Shown in pieces: positions 18,444 through 27,080 of a DNA stretch of 64,000 nt; positions within the stretch are counted from its first letter, which is position 1, and every line of letters starts with the position of its first letter. The translations under genes and the position numbers were made by a program. Under the pieces are notes generated by a model that was not told the origin of the DNA, ran no database searches, and worked only from the letters and a program-made list of their open reading frames with translations. Origin of the DNA: Domibacillus indicus (GTDB lineage: Bacteria; Bacillota; Bacilli; Bacillales; Domibacillaceae); assembly GCF_023715895.1 (NCBI RefSeq), contig NZ_JAMBOO010000015.1, positions 30,883 to 94,882 on the forward strand, given 5' to 3'.

Positions 18444-18713
18444 AGGTAAGGCTAAAGAAAAATTGTTTCTTCACACTATGTGTTAAATTCAAATATGTAT
18501 TTTATTGAAAAATATATCAACATGACTTATAGGAGATAAAATGTAGAGCGTAGTTTTTTTGTAGAAAACTTGAATTAAATATCGCTCTGCTACTTACTAG
18601 TTTCTTGATGACAATCATGCTAAAAGAGCCTGATACCCAAAGTGCTCAACAAGAAAAAATAATCGATTCATCTAAGGAAGACAAGAATGTAATGTAATCC
18701 ATTAAAGATGTAC

Positions 18714-18745
18714 GGCTGTTGGAAAAATTCCAACAGCCTTATTTT
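18714..18745 (+). terminator. Terminator in degraded region
   Basis: Perfect 9-bp stem GGCTGTTGG / CCAACAGCC followed by TTATTTT. Between 18444 and this point a short frame, LLLTSFLMTIMLKEPDTQSA to NVM, could be the tail of a small membrane peptide gene, but an upstream AGGAGATAAAATG start is followed at once by TAG. Confidence 0.75.
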
Positions 18746-18769
18746 GAGTCCTTGGAAAGGTTGATGAAG

Positions 18770-19003
18770 ATGAATCTTGAATTAGATTTAACGTTATTTA
18801 TTGTTTTAATGATCTTCGGCTTTTTGCTGCCTTTATTGATTCCGTTGGCGGGGGAGGAGGGCTGATTACATTGCCGGTCCTGTTGTTTACCGGGATGAGC
18901 CCAGGAGCAGCGATCGCGATGAATAAATTAGTGGGAACGATGGGCTCTTTAACGAGTACGTTAGCGTTTTACCGTTTGGGAAAACTTGATTTAACGTCCG
19001 TGT
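18770..19003 (+). pseudogene. TauE/SafE (TSUP) permease N-terminal fragment
   Basis: Starts MNLELDLTLFIVLMIFGFL and, after an indel at the GGGGG motif near 18855, reads GLITLPVLLFTGMSPGAAIA, MNKLVGTMGSLTSTLAFYR and LGKLDL, the classic first 70 residues of sulfite/organosulfonate exporters. At about 19003 it joins a fragment of the unrelated multicopy gene in opposite orientation. The remaining 180 residues are absent. Confidence 0.85.
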
Positions 19004-19078
19004 ATAGATCCCTTCTATACAGCCGAGTGTATCATCCATACCAGGTATCATAAAATACCATACCCTAAACTTTTGCAC
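19004..19078 (-). pseudogene. 5' fragment of multicopy unknown gene (module copy C)
   Basis: On the minus strand from GTG 19078: MQKFRVWYFMIPGMDDTLGC then IEGIYT, which parallels MRKGLEDWYFIVLGTDNTFS-YMEGIYT of copy A (start 36263). After GIYT the sequence switches to the TSUP relic. Confidence 0.75.
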
Positions 19079-19079
19079 A

Positions 19080-19165
19080 TAAGCCTGGCTGCTAAAATTG
19101 AGAGAAGAAGGGAAAACACATGACGGGTGAGCGCTAGTTTTTTAGAATAGGCTCGATGCCTATTT
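19080..19165. repeat. Dispersed repeat associated with module, copy C
   Basis: CTGGCTGC-AA-ATTGAGA-AAGAAGGGAA-ACACATGACGGGTGAGCGC--GTTTTTTAG---ATGCTCGATGCCTATT is shared, with a few changes, with 36552-36630. On the plus strand the shared part can be read as the end of a small peptide (LAAxIExRREyT, stop) overlapping a terminator-like GGGTGAGCGCC-TTTTTT. 19166-19550 downstream holds no recognisable gene. Confidence 0.65.
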
Positions 19166-19552
19166 CGAAAGCGGGAAAGAAATTGAGAAAAAAAACACGC
19201 AACATTTACGCAGAGAATAGGATGTATGAAGAGCTTCCAGCCAGCCCTCTTAAGCCCTAATGCCTGAAAGAAATGCTGTACAGATTGGTTTAGGAAACTA
19301 GGAGGGAGGGGGTTATATAGTTCTTAGCCTCCGTACTTAAGCATCTTCTATTGCTTATATAAAAGCAGATTTGTTTTCGGTAAGTACCTTTTAAGGACGG
19401 GATAGAGACAAATTCTCACAGCTGGCTGGCTGTTTAAGGACATCCTTGTTTTCGCTCGCTGAAAGTGCCATGAAACATGTTTCTGGAAGCGGCGTTGAAC
19501 AGTGGTCATGGTGGAAATTTATGATTACATTGTGAGGGGAAGGGGCATTAAA

Positions 19553-20587
19553 TTGAAAGGAATACTTCTATGCGCTGGGAATGGTACGCGGATGCAGCCA
19601 TTTACTTTTTCATTGCCAAAACCGCTATTGCCGGTAATGAACCGCCCGCTTATCGATCACGCGATTGAAAAGTTTCAGGCGGCCGGCATACAAGAGATTG
19701 GGTTGGTCATCAATCCTTCTCAGCAGGCAATTGCCGATCATATAAACACTGCTTACAAAGGCCAGAAAATTGAGTTGCTGGTTCAAAGAAAGCAACTGGG
19801 TATTGCACATGCGCTTCGTTCCGTGCAAGATTTTATTGGAGAAGAGACATTCGCATTGCTTCTCGGCGACAACCTTTTAACCGGCCCGCTGCGTGCATTA
19901 GTTCAGTCAGCAGCGGACGGAAAGTCGTCTCTTCTTTTAAAGCGGGTACCGAACCCGCAGGAATTTGGTGTTGCGTTAGTCGACAAGAAACAGAGCCGTA
20001 TTTTAAAACTGGAAGAAAAACCTTCCGTACCAAAAAGTGATCTGGCCGTGATGGGTGCTTATGTATTTCAGCCTGCTATTTTCGATGCAATCAATGCTAT
20101 TCAACCATCAGGACGTGGTGAATACGAGATTACAGATGCTATTCAGTGGCTGATCGACCATGATTATCCGGTGACGTATCGTGAAACACTTTTACCCATT
20201 TTTGACGTTGGGACGCACAGCCGCTGGCTAGAGGCGAACACATGGATGATGGCTGAACAGGGACAGGGAGAAGTTAGCATTGGACGAAATACAAGTGTTG
20301 AAAAGTGTGTGTTTCTTGGGAACGTACATGTTGGAGATGACTGTATCCTGGAAAATGCAGTGATAGGGCCAAACGTATCTTTGCAAAATGGCTGTGTGGT
20401 GAAAGAGTGCCGTATCGAAAACAGTATTTTGCTGGCGGGTGCAGCTGTTCAAACTCGTCAATCCATTCGTGATAGCATTTTAGGGCAGGGGGCAGTCGTG
20501 AAAGGGGATACGATTAGAGGTGTAGTTCGCTGTATCCTTGGAGACAAATCGGTATATGAACTATATGAGCAGGAATCAGATACATGA
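19553..20587 (+). CDS. Sugar-1-phosphate nucleotidyltransferase, RmlA-long type
   Basis: Forms an NDP-sugar (most likely dTDP- or UDP-glucose) from sugar-1-phosphate. 344 residues from TTG 19553, which is preceded by GGGGAAGGGG. N-terminal nucleotidyltransferase domain: GILLCAGNGTRMQPFTFSLP with the KPLLPV motif, then LLLGDNLLTG and GEYEITDAIQWLI. The C-terminal 100 residues carry left-handed beta-helix hexapeptide repeats (VSIGRNTSVEKCVFLGNVHV), the mark of the long RmlA class. It probably supplies activated sugar to the glycosyltransferases beginning at 21.3 kb, comparable in place to ytdA beside ytcA-C in B. subtilis. Confidence 0.88.
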   Translation: MKGILLCAGNGTRMQPFTFSLPKPLLPVMNRPLIDHAIEKFQAAGIQEIGLVINPSQQAIADHINTAYKGQKIELLVQRKQLGIAHALRSVQDFIGEETFALLLGDNLLTGPLRALVQSAADGKSSLLLKRVPNPQEFGVALVDKKQSRILKLEEKPSVPKSDLAVMGAYVFQPAIFDAINAIQPSGRGEYEITDAIQWLIDHDYPVTYRETLLPIFDVGTHSRWLEANTWMMAEQGQGEVSIGRNTSVEKCVFLGNVHVGDDCILENAVIGPNVSLQNGCVVKECRIENSILLAGAAVQTRQSIRDSILGQGAVVKGDTIRGVVRCILGDKSVYELYEQESDT

Positions 20588-20831
20588 GCAATTTGTAGAA
20601 TCGGACAAAAAGATTTCTATCATAAAGGAGAATAGGAACGGTATTGCAATGGGGTACAAAACTTTATGTTTCCAATCCAGGTGAATCTTTTTGCCCAGTA
20701 AAGTACAGTGAGGAAAAGGCTTGCGGGGGCTTTTAACAGTTCTGCATTTAGGACTCTAACATTTAAAAATTTCTAGACATTGGCGATATTTTTAAATGAA
20801 AAATGTCTGTGTCTTTGCCGACAGGCAGTCT

Positions 20832-20863
20832 AAGCTTTTGCTCTTAAGAGCAAAAGCTTTTTA
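20832..20863 (+). terminator. Terminator after nucleotidyltransferase
   Basis: 28-bp perfect palindrome (AAGCTTTTGCTCTT and complement) ending in TTTTT. Between 20588 and here only a doubtful 30-codon frame from TTG 20644 is seen. Confidence 0.9.
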
Positions 20864-20874
20864 CATCACGCTCT

Positions 20875-21003
20875 ATAATCTCTCTTAAGATTCCAGATCG
20901 ACGGGGAGGTTTGGCACCTCGGTGTCGGCTCATCGCATCTTGGGGCTGTAGTCAGTCCCAAGAGTTGGGCTGTTCGCCCATTAAAGCGGTACGCAAGCTG
21001 GGA
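20875..21003 (+). rRNA. 23S rRNA fragment (domain V piece), non-functional
   Basis: About 128 bases match the peptidyl-transferase part of bacterial 23S rRNA: GATCGACGGGGAGGTTTGGC, ACCTCGGTGTCGGCTCATCG, then GTTGGGCTGTTCGCCCATTA and AAGCGGTACGCAAGCTGGG. In E. coli numbering this is about 2455-2590. Several positions are changed, including the universally conserved A2503 (here G: CTCGGTGTCGG). The gene stops after GCTGGG. A relic, not a working rRNA. Confidence 0.88.
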
Positions 21004-21092
21004 ACGATGACTTAATTAAAACATATGTGGTACGGTATGCTGTTACTTTACAGAGATTATCCAGTTTTGAAGGAACAGTTTTGTTCCATATA

Positions 21093-21209
21093 GTCTGGTG
21101 GCAATAGCGAAGAGATCACACCCGTTCCCATCCCGAACACGGTCGTTAAGCTCTTCAGCGCCCGTGATAGTTAGGACTTTCTCCTGCGAGAGCAGGAAGT
21201 CGCCTGCCC
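21093..21209 (+). rRNA. Degenerate 5S rRNA gene
   Basis: About 117 bases with clear 5S landmarks: TCTGGTGGCAATAGCGAAGA at the 5' side, CACCCGTTCCCATCCCGAAC, TTAAGCTCTTCAGCGCC and a closing CGCCTGCC. Helix IV/V regions (TAGGACTTTCTCCTGCGAGA) deviate from Bacillus 5S. 21040-21090 before it (TTATCCAGTTTTGAAGGAAC) resembles a Bacillus 23S-5S spacer. Together with the 23S piece this is the end of a decayed rRNA operon. Confidence 0.82.
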
Positions 21210-21273
21210 CCATTATATTTTTATTACATCCTTCATCTATTCAATCCATTGGACGTAAACAACTTGGACAGAT

Positions 21274-22359
21274 CTACTTTGCTTGAAAAGGTGTCAGTTT
21301 CAATATTTGTTCATATATGTCAGGCAAATCCATCAGAGATTTTCCCGACAGCATTTTCATCGATTGAGCTACAATGTCTGCCCCATGATGAGGTACTTTG
21401 CTGAAGGCTGCTTCGTAATACTGTTTTTGGCTGATCATTTGTTTTATTCTTGCCTCCAGTTCCGGCAAGGGCATGTCATGCTCCGCGACACAAGAATCAT
21501 CCCCCGCAAGCTCCTTCAGCATCATATTTTTAACTTCTCGTTCCTTTGTATCTGCAGGCAATGCCAGCAAAGGAGTTCCTGTAGAGATGCAGTCCATCAA
21601 GATGCCCATTCCAGGTTTGCTTATCACGAGGTCAGCTGCATTCACTAATTCGCGGCCGTTTTCGAATAGCGGCGCCTGGACTATTTTTGAATTGAATAGA
21701 AAGTCCGCACCCCCGAGCTGACCTGCAACAACAATCCGATATGTTGCTTTCAACTGATTGATTTTTTCATACCATTCATCCATATAGCGGTATCGGAATT
21801 TTCCAATCCCTCCTCCCATTTGAACGAGGATGAATGGTTCATCTGCCGGAATTCCCAGTCGTGACTTCACCTGTTCCGGTTGCATGGTGATATTTCGGGC
21901 TATGATTGGGATTGGCACATATAAAGTAGTCAATTCCGGAATTTCCTTTGGCTGTGTAAGATTGATGTGAAAAAAGATATCTGTTGATCTTTGGGAAACC
22001 GCACGGATTTGTTCTTTAAACTTTTTCGTCTGATCTGTATCTTCATCAGATACACTCATATCACTATGATAAATTCCGCCTATGATGGGTCTCTGGCCTT
22101 TCCGCTGCTTTTTTGTCGCCTTCACTTCATCTCTCCAATCATGAATAAGTAAGCTGGCATTAAGAAGCTGGTCGGCTTCTTTTCTAAAACGTACGGAATC
22201 ATGTATTTCTGTATCAGTGAGATTCGACTTCAACCATTCGTGTGTATGTGAAAAAGCAAAAATTTTCACCTCTTCACCGCTTATTTCCTTGAACTTTGAA
22301 ATATTGGCCACACAGGGATTCAAATGACCCAGGTTTTTTCCGACAATATAATGAATCAA
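21274..22359 (-). CDS. Glycosyltransferase of GT-B/MurG-like (GT28) type
   Basis: 361 residues from TTG 22359 (GGAG 5-6 bases ahead). The N-terminus MIHYIVGKNLGHLNPCVANI shows the GT-B opening loop with the GHLNP motif that binds acceptor. The C-terminal half has FILVQMGGGIGKFRYRYMDE and the donor-site ADLVISKPGMGILMDCISTG followed by PLLALP, as in MurG and UDP-glycosyltransferases. Donor and acceptor cannot be named. It is convergent on the rRNA relic and divergent from the glycosyltransferase operon, so it may be a separate unit of the same glycan locus. Confidence 0.82.
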   Translation of the reverse strand: MIHYIVGKNLGHLNPCVANISKFKEISGEEVKIFAFSHTHEWLKSNLTDTEIHDSVRFRKEADQLLNASLLIHDWRDEVKATKKQRKGQRPIIGGIYHSDMSVSDEDTDQTKKFKEQIRAVSQRSTDIFFHINLTQPKEIPELTTLYVPIPIIARNITMQPEQVKSRLGIPADEPFILVQMGGGIGKFRYRYMDEWYEKINQLKATYRIVVAGQLGGADFLFNSKIVQAPLFENGRELVNAADLVISKPGMGILMDCISTGTPLLALPADTKEREVKNMMLKELAGDDSCVAEHDMPLPELEARIKQMISQKQYYEAAFSKVPHHGADIVAQSMKMLSGKSLMDLPDIYEQILKLTPFQAK

Positions 22360-22555
22360 TCCTGCTCCGCCTTCCTTTCCTGCCGTCTAAGATATTCTAT
22401 TATATATGTTCCGCACATCCTTTAGTACTTGGCTTTTACCCAAAAAGGCGAAAAATGAGGATATTCCATGATCATCCTGACCATACTTCTAACCTTTTAA
22501 TCTGCAGCCTCTCTCCTCAGAAAAAAATCAGAGAATACTGTTTATACACCCATGA

Positions 22556-22583
22556 ACACATCAAACAAGACTTTCATAAAATA
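22556..22583 (+). promoter_or_regulatory. Candidate SigK promoter of glycan operon
   Basis: CATAAAATA at 22575-22583 matches the SigK -10 consensus CATAnnnTA exactly, and AC dinucleotides at 22556-22559 lie 15-17 bases before it, as expected for the minimal SigK -35. SigK drives mother-cell coat genes such as ytcA-ytcC in B. subtilis. A short motif, so chance is possible. Confidence 0.4.
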
Positions 22584-22671
22584 TAGTGATTGCAGCATGG
22601 AAGAACAGGTTGTGTCGCTTCCCGCTGCTAATTTACAGCTCCGATAGAGGTGGTGAAAAACCATATTACGT

Positions 22672-23733
22672 GTGGCAGTTGTCAGAGGACGGTACCTTCC
22701 GATCAGTGAAACATTCATTTACTCTGAATTGGTAAATGTCAAATCGGTTTCCCCTATCGTTTGTTGCAAGAAGATCATGAACCTTGTGCATTTTCCTTTT
22801 GAGACCATCCATGAATACAAGGATAATGATGATCTGATAGACATCCTCCGCGCCCAAAAAATCAGCCTGATTCACGCAAGGTTTGGCGTAACTGGAGCTG
22901 ATTTGCTTGAAGTCAAAAAAGAACTCGGGATCCCGATGTTGACTTCTTTTCATGGTTTTGACCTGCCGACAAATGTAAAGTCCATGCGAAGATATGGTGA
23001 TCGGCTGCAGCATTTATTTGAACATGGAGATGCATTCACGGTTACTTCAGAGAACATGAAGGAAATCCTTATCAAATACGGATGTTCTCCGGATAAAATA
23101 TTCGTCCATCACAGCGGAATCAATGTAAGTAAGTTTTCATACAAAAAGCGCACAGCACCAGAGAATGGAATCATCACGGTCTTGACGGTCGGGAGGCTCG
23201 TTGAAAAGAAAGGAATGGAATACCTAATTGAAGCTGTTCATCGGGTTCACCAGCATTACCCAGGCATCAGGCTGCGTATTGCCGGAGATGGGAAGTTAAG
23301 ACCGACGCTTGAAAAACAGGTAGAACAGCTGCAATTGGATGGAATCGTCAAGTTCCTCGGGGAAGTTTCCCATCAGGCTGTAGTAGAAGAAATGGAAAAA
23401 GCCCATTTATTCGCCCTCGCCAGTACGACTGACAACATCGGAAATCAAGAAGGAATTCCAAATGTTTTAAAAGAAGCCATGGCATGTGGTTTGCCTGTGC
23501 TTTCGACAAAACATGCAGGGATACCGGAGCTTGTAGAGGATGGAAAATCGGGATTTCTCGTCCCGGAACGCGATCCCGTCGTATTGGCCGAGCGCTTGCT
23601 GCATCTTGTTCAGCACTCCGAGGATTGGGAAAGGTTCGGTACACACGGCAGAGAAACCGTTGAACAGTTCTTTAACATAGATAAACAAATTGAAAATTTA
23701 GAAAGAATATACAGCTTGCTGCTGTCAAAATAA
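22672..23733 (+). CDS. Glycosyltransferase family 4
   Basis: Retaining GT-B enzyme of about 353 residues. Features: LLTSFHGFDLPTNVKSMRRY-like acceptor region (near residue 95), VLTVGRLVEKKGMEYLIEAV (residues about 170-190) opening the donor domain, and the EX7E motif in EGIPNVLKEAMACGLPVLST (about 263-282). The GTG at 22672 is the first usable start codon, but the frame opens at about 22657 and AGGTGG lies at 22647-22652, so the true start may be a few codons upstream. It heads an operon: GT4, GT2, GT4, UDP-glucose dehydrogenase, epimerase. Confidence 0.88.
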   Translation: MAVVRGRYLPISETFIYSELVNVKSVSPIVCCKKIMNLVHFPFETIHEYKDNDDLIDILRAQKISLIHARFGVTGADLLEVKKELGIPMLTSFHGFDLPTNVKSMRRYGDRLQHLFEHGDAFTVTSENMKEILIKYGCSPDKIFVHHSGINVSKFSYKKRTAPENGIITVLTVGRLVEKKGMEYLIEAVHRVHQHYPGIRLRIAGDGKLRPTLEKQVEQLQLDGIVKFLGEVSHQAVVEEMEKAHLFALASTTDNIGNQEGIPNVLKEAMACGLPVLSTKHAGIPELVEDGKSGFLVPERDPVVLAERLLHLVQHSEDWERFGTHGRETVEQFFNIDKQIENLERIYSLLLSK

Positions 23734-23756
23734 GTTTACGTAAGAGGTGATGAGTT

Positions 23757-24572
23757 TTGCCCAAGATAAGTGTCGTTATTCCCACTTATAACCGGGGAGA
23801 GTTTACCGTACATGCAGTCGAGAGTGTCCTTGCTCAAACGTACAAGGATTATGAAATCATCGTTGTCGACGATGGTTCAACAGATAATACGGAAGAGCTA
23901 TTGCAGCCATATAAGGATCGGGTCCGCTATGTAAAGCAGAAAAATCAAGGCCCTTCAGCTGCCAGGAATACCGGTATCCGCCTTGCGGAAGGTGAATATA
24001 TCGCCTTTTGTGATTCGGATGACAGATTTCTACCTGAGAAGCTCGAAAAACAAATGGAATTTATCGAAAAGAACCCTGACTGCAAATTTTTATATACCTG
24101 GTATTACAATGTGAATGATCAAGGGGAATACACGAAACTACGGAAACCGAATACCTGTGAGAATAAAGAGCAGTTACAATATTTTTTGTTTATCCGCAAA
24201 TTTACGATCAGAACCTCCACTTTGTTGATTCACAAGAGCTGCTTTGAAAAGACGGGGCTTTTTATCGAAAAATATTGGTATTCCCAGGATTGGGATATGT
24301 GGCTTCGGCTGGCTGCCTATTATCGTGGTTATTGTCTGGAAGAGCCTTTAGCTGAATATTGGCTCCATGAGGATAATCGCAGCAGCCTCAGGGTTAGAAT
24401 CTACCATCCTGAAATTATTGAGTCCACGCTAAAGCTTTATGGATGGGATGAGAAGAAGATTGCTAAATTAGAAGAAAAGTACGGGAAAAGGGAGAGTCAA
24501 GAGGTGCAATACCCGTCAAAAAATCCCGGAAACGGATCAGACAGCACTGATGTCAACGGGGGTAGCTCTTGA
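23757..24572 (+). CDS. Glycosyltransferase family 2
   Basis: Inverting GT-A enzyme, 271 residues. TTG start with GAGGTGATG upstream. PKISVVIPTYNRGEFTVHAV opens the nucleotide-binding fold; EIIVVDDGSTDNT holds the first Asp motif and YIAFCDSDDRFLPEKLEKQM the metal-binding DxD. QDWDMWLRLA near residue 185 is the ED/WD acceptor-base region of this family. The C-terminal 40 residues are polar and variable. No transmembrane segment, so a cytoplasmic transferase. It overlaps the next gene by 4 bases. Confidence 0.92.
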   Translation: MPKISVVIPTYNRGEFTVHAVESVLAQTYKDYEIIVVDDGSTDNTEELLQPYKDRVRYVKQKNQGPSAARNTGIRLAEGEYIAFCDSDDRFLPEKLEKQMEFIEKNPDCKFLYTWYYNVNDQGEYTKLRKPNTCENKEQLQYFLFIRKFTIRTSTLLIHKSCFEKTGLFIEKYWYSQDWDMWLRLAAYYRGYCLEEPLAEYWLHEDNRSSLRVRIYHPEIIESTLKLYGWDEKKIAKLEEKYGKRESQEVQYPSKNPGNGSDSTDVNGGSS

Positions 24573-25741
24573 TGAAAATTGCTTTAATATGTTCAGACAG
24601 GGGCCCCGCCCCCCCTGTGAGGGGCGGAGCCATCCAATTATTAATCAGCAAAATTGCACCATTGCTTGCCAAAACATATGAAGTTACGGTTTTTTCTGTC
24701 ACTGATCCTTCCCTCCCCGATACAGAATGTACAAATGGTGTTTACTTCGAACGCTATGATAAGGACCAGTTTTTCCAGCAAGTGTGTGAAAGGGTAAAAC
24801 AAGTTCAGTTTGATGTGATCCAGGTTTACAACAGGCCGGGCTATATTCCATTGATTCGGGAGGCCTCCCCCCGGTCCAAAATCATCCTGTCACTCCACAA
24901 CCTTGTATATAACACATTAAAAGTAGAAAGCCCTCTTGCCGAAGCAGCATTCAGGGAAGCGGATTGGATTTTTACGGTCAGCAGGTTCATCGCTGAAGAT
25001 ACGGCCGAAAAGTTCCCGGAAGCTTCCGCTAAAATCCAGCCCCTTTACACTGGTGTAGATTTGGATGATTACTCACCCATTTGGTCAAAGACAGGACGAA
25101 AATGGCGAAATGAAATTCGCTCATTGTATAATCTCGATTCAAAAGATCCCGTCATTCTCTTTGTAGGCCGTCTTGTTCCAGACAAAGGGTGCCACCTTGT
25201 TTTAGCTGCAATGAACGAGATTCTGAAAAACGTCAAACATGCAAAATTGCTGATAGTTGGAAGCAAGTGGTATGCAGATGGATCCACAAGCAAATATATA
25301 GAGGGACTGAAGCAACTAGCGAGAGAACATGAACACAGTATCGTATTCGCTTCCTATGTACCAGTAGAAGAAATTCCAAAGTATTACGCAGCCGCAGACC
25401 TTTTCATCTGTCCATCGCAATGGAAAGAGCCGCTTGCAAGAGTGCATTATGAAGCAATGGCGGCAGGATTGCCCATCGTTACAACCAGACGGGGCGGCAA
25501 TCATGAGGTAGTTCAGACCGGGAAAAATGGGATTGTGATAGATGATTATAAAAATCCAGCGGCCTTCGCAGCTGCTTCGATTGACATCCTTAATGATCCA
25601 CATAAAGCTATCACAATGGGGAAAGCGGGCCGAAAAGACGCCAAAAAGATATATAACTTTGACCGGGTCACCTCTGATATTGCACTCCTTTATACAAAAC
25701 TCTTTGAAAGCAATGAGCAAGGGCCAAATTCGTCCTCATAA
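24569..25741 (+). CDS. Glycosyltransferase family 4, CotSA/YtcC-like
   Basis: 390 residues, starting at ATGATGAAA overlapping the GT2 stop (ATGA), so translationally coupled. ICSDRGPAPPVRGGAIQLLI at the N-terminus has the GGA acceptor loop. The donor domain begins VILFVGRLVPDKGCHLVLAA (about residue 195), and the catalytic EX7E lies in EPLARVHYEAMAAGLPIVTT (about 285-304). Architecture and operon neighbours resemble the spore-coat glycosyltransferases CotSA and YtcC of B. subtilis, which act in the mother cell. Exact sugar unknown. Confidence 0.88.
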   Translation: MMKIALICSDRGPAPPVRGGAIQLLISKIAPLLAKTYEVTVFSVTDPSLPDTECTNGVYFERYDKDQFFQQVCERVKQVQFDVIQVYNRPGYIPLIREASPRSKIILSLHNLVYNTLKVESPLAEAAFREADWIFTVSRFIAEDTAEKFPEASAKIQPLYTGVDLDDYSPIWSKTGRKWRNEIRSLYNLDSKDPVILFVGRLVPDKGCHLVLAAMNEILKNVKHAKLLIVGSKWYADGSTSKYIEGLKQLAREHEHSIVFASYVPVEEIPKYYAAADLFICPSQWKEPLARVHYEAMAAGLPIVTTRRGGNHEVVQTGKNGIVIDDYKNPAAFAAASIDILNDPHKAITMGKAGRKDAKKIYNFDRVTSDIALLYTKLFESNEQGPNSSS

Positions 25742-25772
25742 AACGGAGGACTTTGAAAGGATGAAATGGATC

Positions 25773-27080
25773 ATGAAAGTTACTGTGATTGGTTCCGGAT
25801 ATGTTGGAACCACGACAGCTGCAGTATTGGCTGCTTTAGGCCATCACGTAATCGGTGCGGATGTGGATTCCGCAAAGGTAAAAAAGTTATCGGCCGGGAT
25901 ACTTCCATTTGTAGAGCCTGGTTTGGACAAAATGCTGAATGATAATAACACGAGGGGCACATTAAAATTTACCGATCAGATCAAGGAAGCGATTCAGGCA
26001 AGTGACATCTTGTTTATTGCCGTCGGGACTCCTTCTCTTGAGGATGGTACTGCCGATTTAAAATATCTCCGTTCAGTAGCCGATGCAATTGCCGCTTCCA
26101 TTAATGATTACAAAGTCATTGTCATCAAAAGTACGGTCCCCATTGGCACCAATCGCTGGTTATCGGATTATCTAGAGAAAAAAATCTCTGACTGCACCCT
26201 ATTCGATGTTATCTCCAATCCGGAATTTCTGCGGGAAGGTCATGCCGTCTATGATTCTCTTAATCCTGATAGGATCATCATTGGCGGAAACAATCAGGGG
26301 GCCATTACCATTATAAAAAAACTGTATCACCAGCTTAACAGTAAATACGTTATATGTGATTGGGAAACAGCTGAATTAATTAAGTACGCCTCGAATGCTT
26401 ACCTTGCAGCCAAAATTTCCTTTATCAATGAAATAGCCCAAATCGCAGACAAGACAGGAGCCGATATCCTTCAAGTCGCTTACGGAGTCGGACTAGATTC
26501 ACGGATAGGCGCAGAATTTCTTAAATCGGGAATTGGCTATGGCGGCTCTTGTTTTCCTAAGGATGTAAAAGCGTTGATTTCTACAGCGGACCTAATAGGT
26601 GTTAAAACCCACATTTTGAAAGAAATAGAATCCGTTAATGAAGCAATGCCTGATGTGTATCTGGCGAAATTGGCTGCTTCTTTAAAAAAGAAACCCTGGA
26701 CAATCTCCATACTCGGCCTCACTTTTAAGCCTGAAACGGATGACCAAAGAGAATCTCCTGCCATTAAAATTGTGAACAAACTTCTGCCTGCATGCAAAGA
26801 GATCCGCATCCTTGATCCTACCATTCAATCAAACCTGCAAACTCCATGGCCTCATGACAGTAAAGTCAAAGTCTGCCAAACAATCGAAGAGACATTGGCC
26901 AGAACTGATGCAGCAATCCTATGTACAGCATGGGATACCTTCACCGGCATTGATTGGAATAAGGCAAAGGATTTTATGAAAAACCCGGTCCTGTTGGATG
27001 GGCGGAACCTTTATGATCCAAACATAATGAAGGCAGCCGGCATAACCTATCTAGCATTAGGGAGGGGAAATCAAACATGA
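25773..27080 (+). CDS. UDP-glucose 6-dehydrogenase (YtcA/TuaD-like)
   Basis: Oxidises UDP-glucose to UDP-glucuronate with two NAD. 435 residues from ATG 25773; ATG 25761 (MKWIMKV) with GGAGG 12 bases upstream is an alternative. N-terminal Rossmann motif VTVIGSGYVGTTTAAVLA. Central FLREGHAVYDSLNPDRIIIG and the catalytic cysteine in GIGYGGSCFPKDVKAL (about residue 260). C-terminal UDP-binding domain with LGLTFKPETDDQRESPA. Together with the following epimerase it would make uronic-acid donors for the glycosyltransferases upstream. Confidence 0.95.
   Translation: MKVTVIGSGYVGTTTAAVLAALGHHVIGADVDSAKVKKLSAGILPFVEPGLDKMLNDNNTRGTLKFTDQIKEAIQASDILFIAVGTPSLEDGTADLKYLRSVADAIAASINDYKVIVIKSTVPIGTNRWLSDYLEKKISDCTLFDVISNPEFLREGHAVYDSLNPDRIIIGGNNQGAITIIKKLYHQLNSKYVICDWETAELIKYASNAYLAAKISFINEIAQIADKTGADILQVAYGVGLDSRIGAEFLKSGIGYGGSCFPKDVKALISTADLIGVKTHILKEIESVNEAMPDVYLAKLAASLKKKPWTISILGLTFKPETDDQRESPAIKIVNKLLPACKEIRILDPTIQSNLQTPWPHDSKVKVCQTIEETLARTDAAILCTAWDTFTGIDWNKAKDFMKNPVLLDGRNLYDPNIMKAAGITYLALGRGNQT

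Noticed and set aside
18444..18700. Small membrane peptide gene (LLLTSFLMTIMLKEPD...)
   Set aside because: The only good ribosome site leads to ATG-TAG; no other start explains the frame. Noted within the terminator entry only.
20644..20736. 30-codon frame from TTG after the nucleotidyltransferase (GTKLYVSNPGESFCPV...)
   Set aside because: Ribosome site too far upstream and no recognisable family; may be a relic but not supportable.
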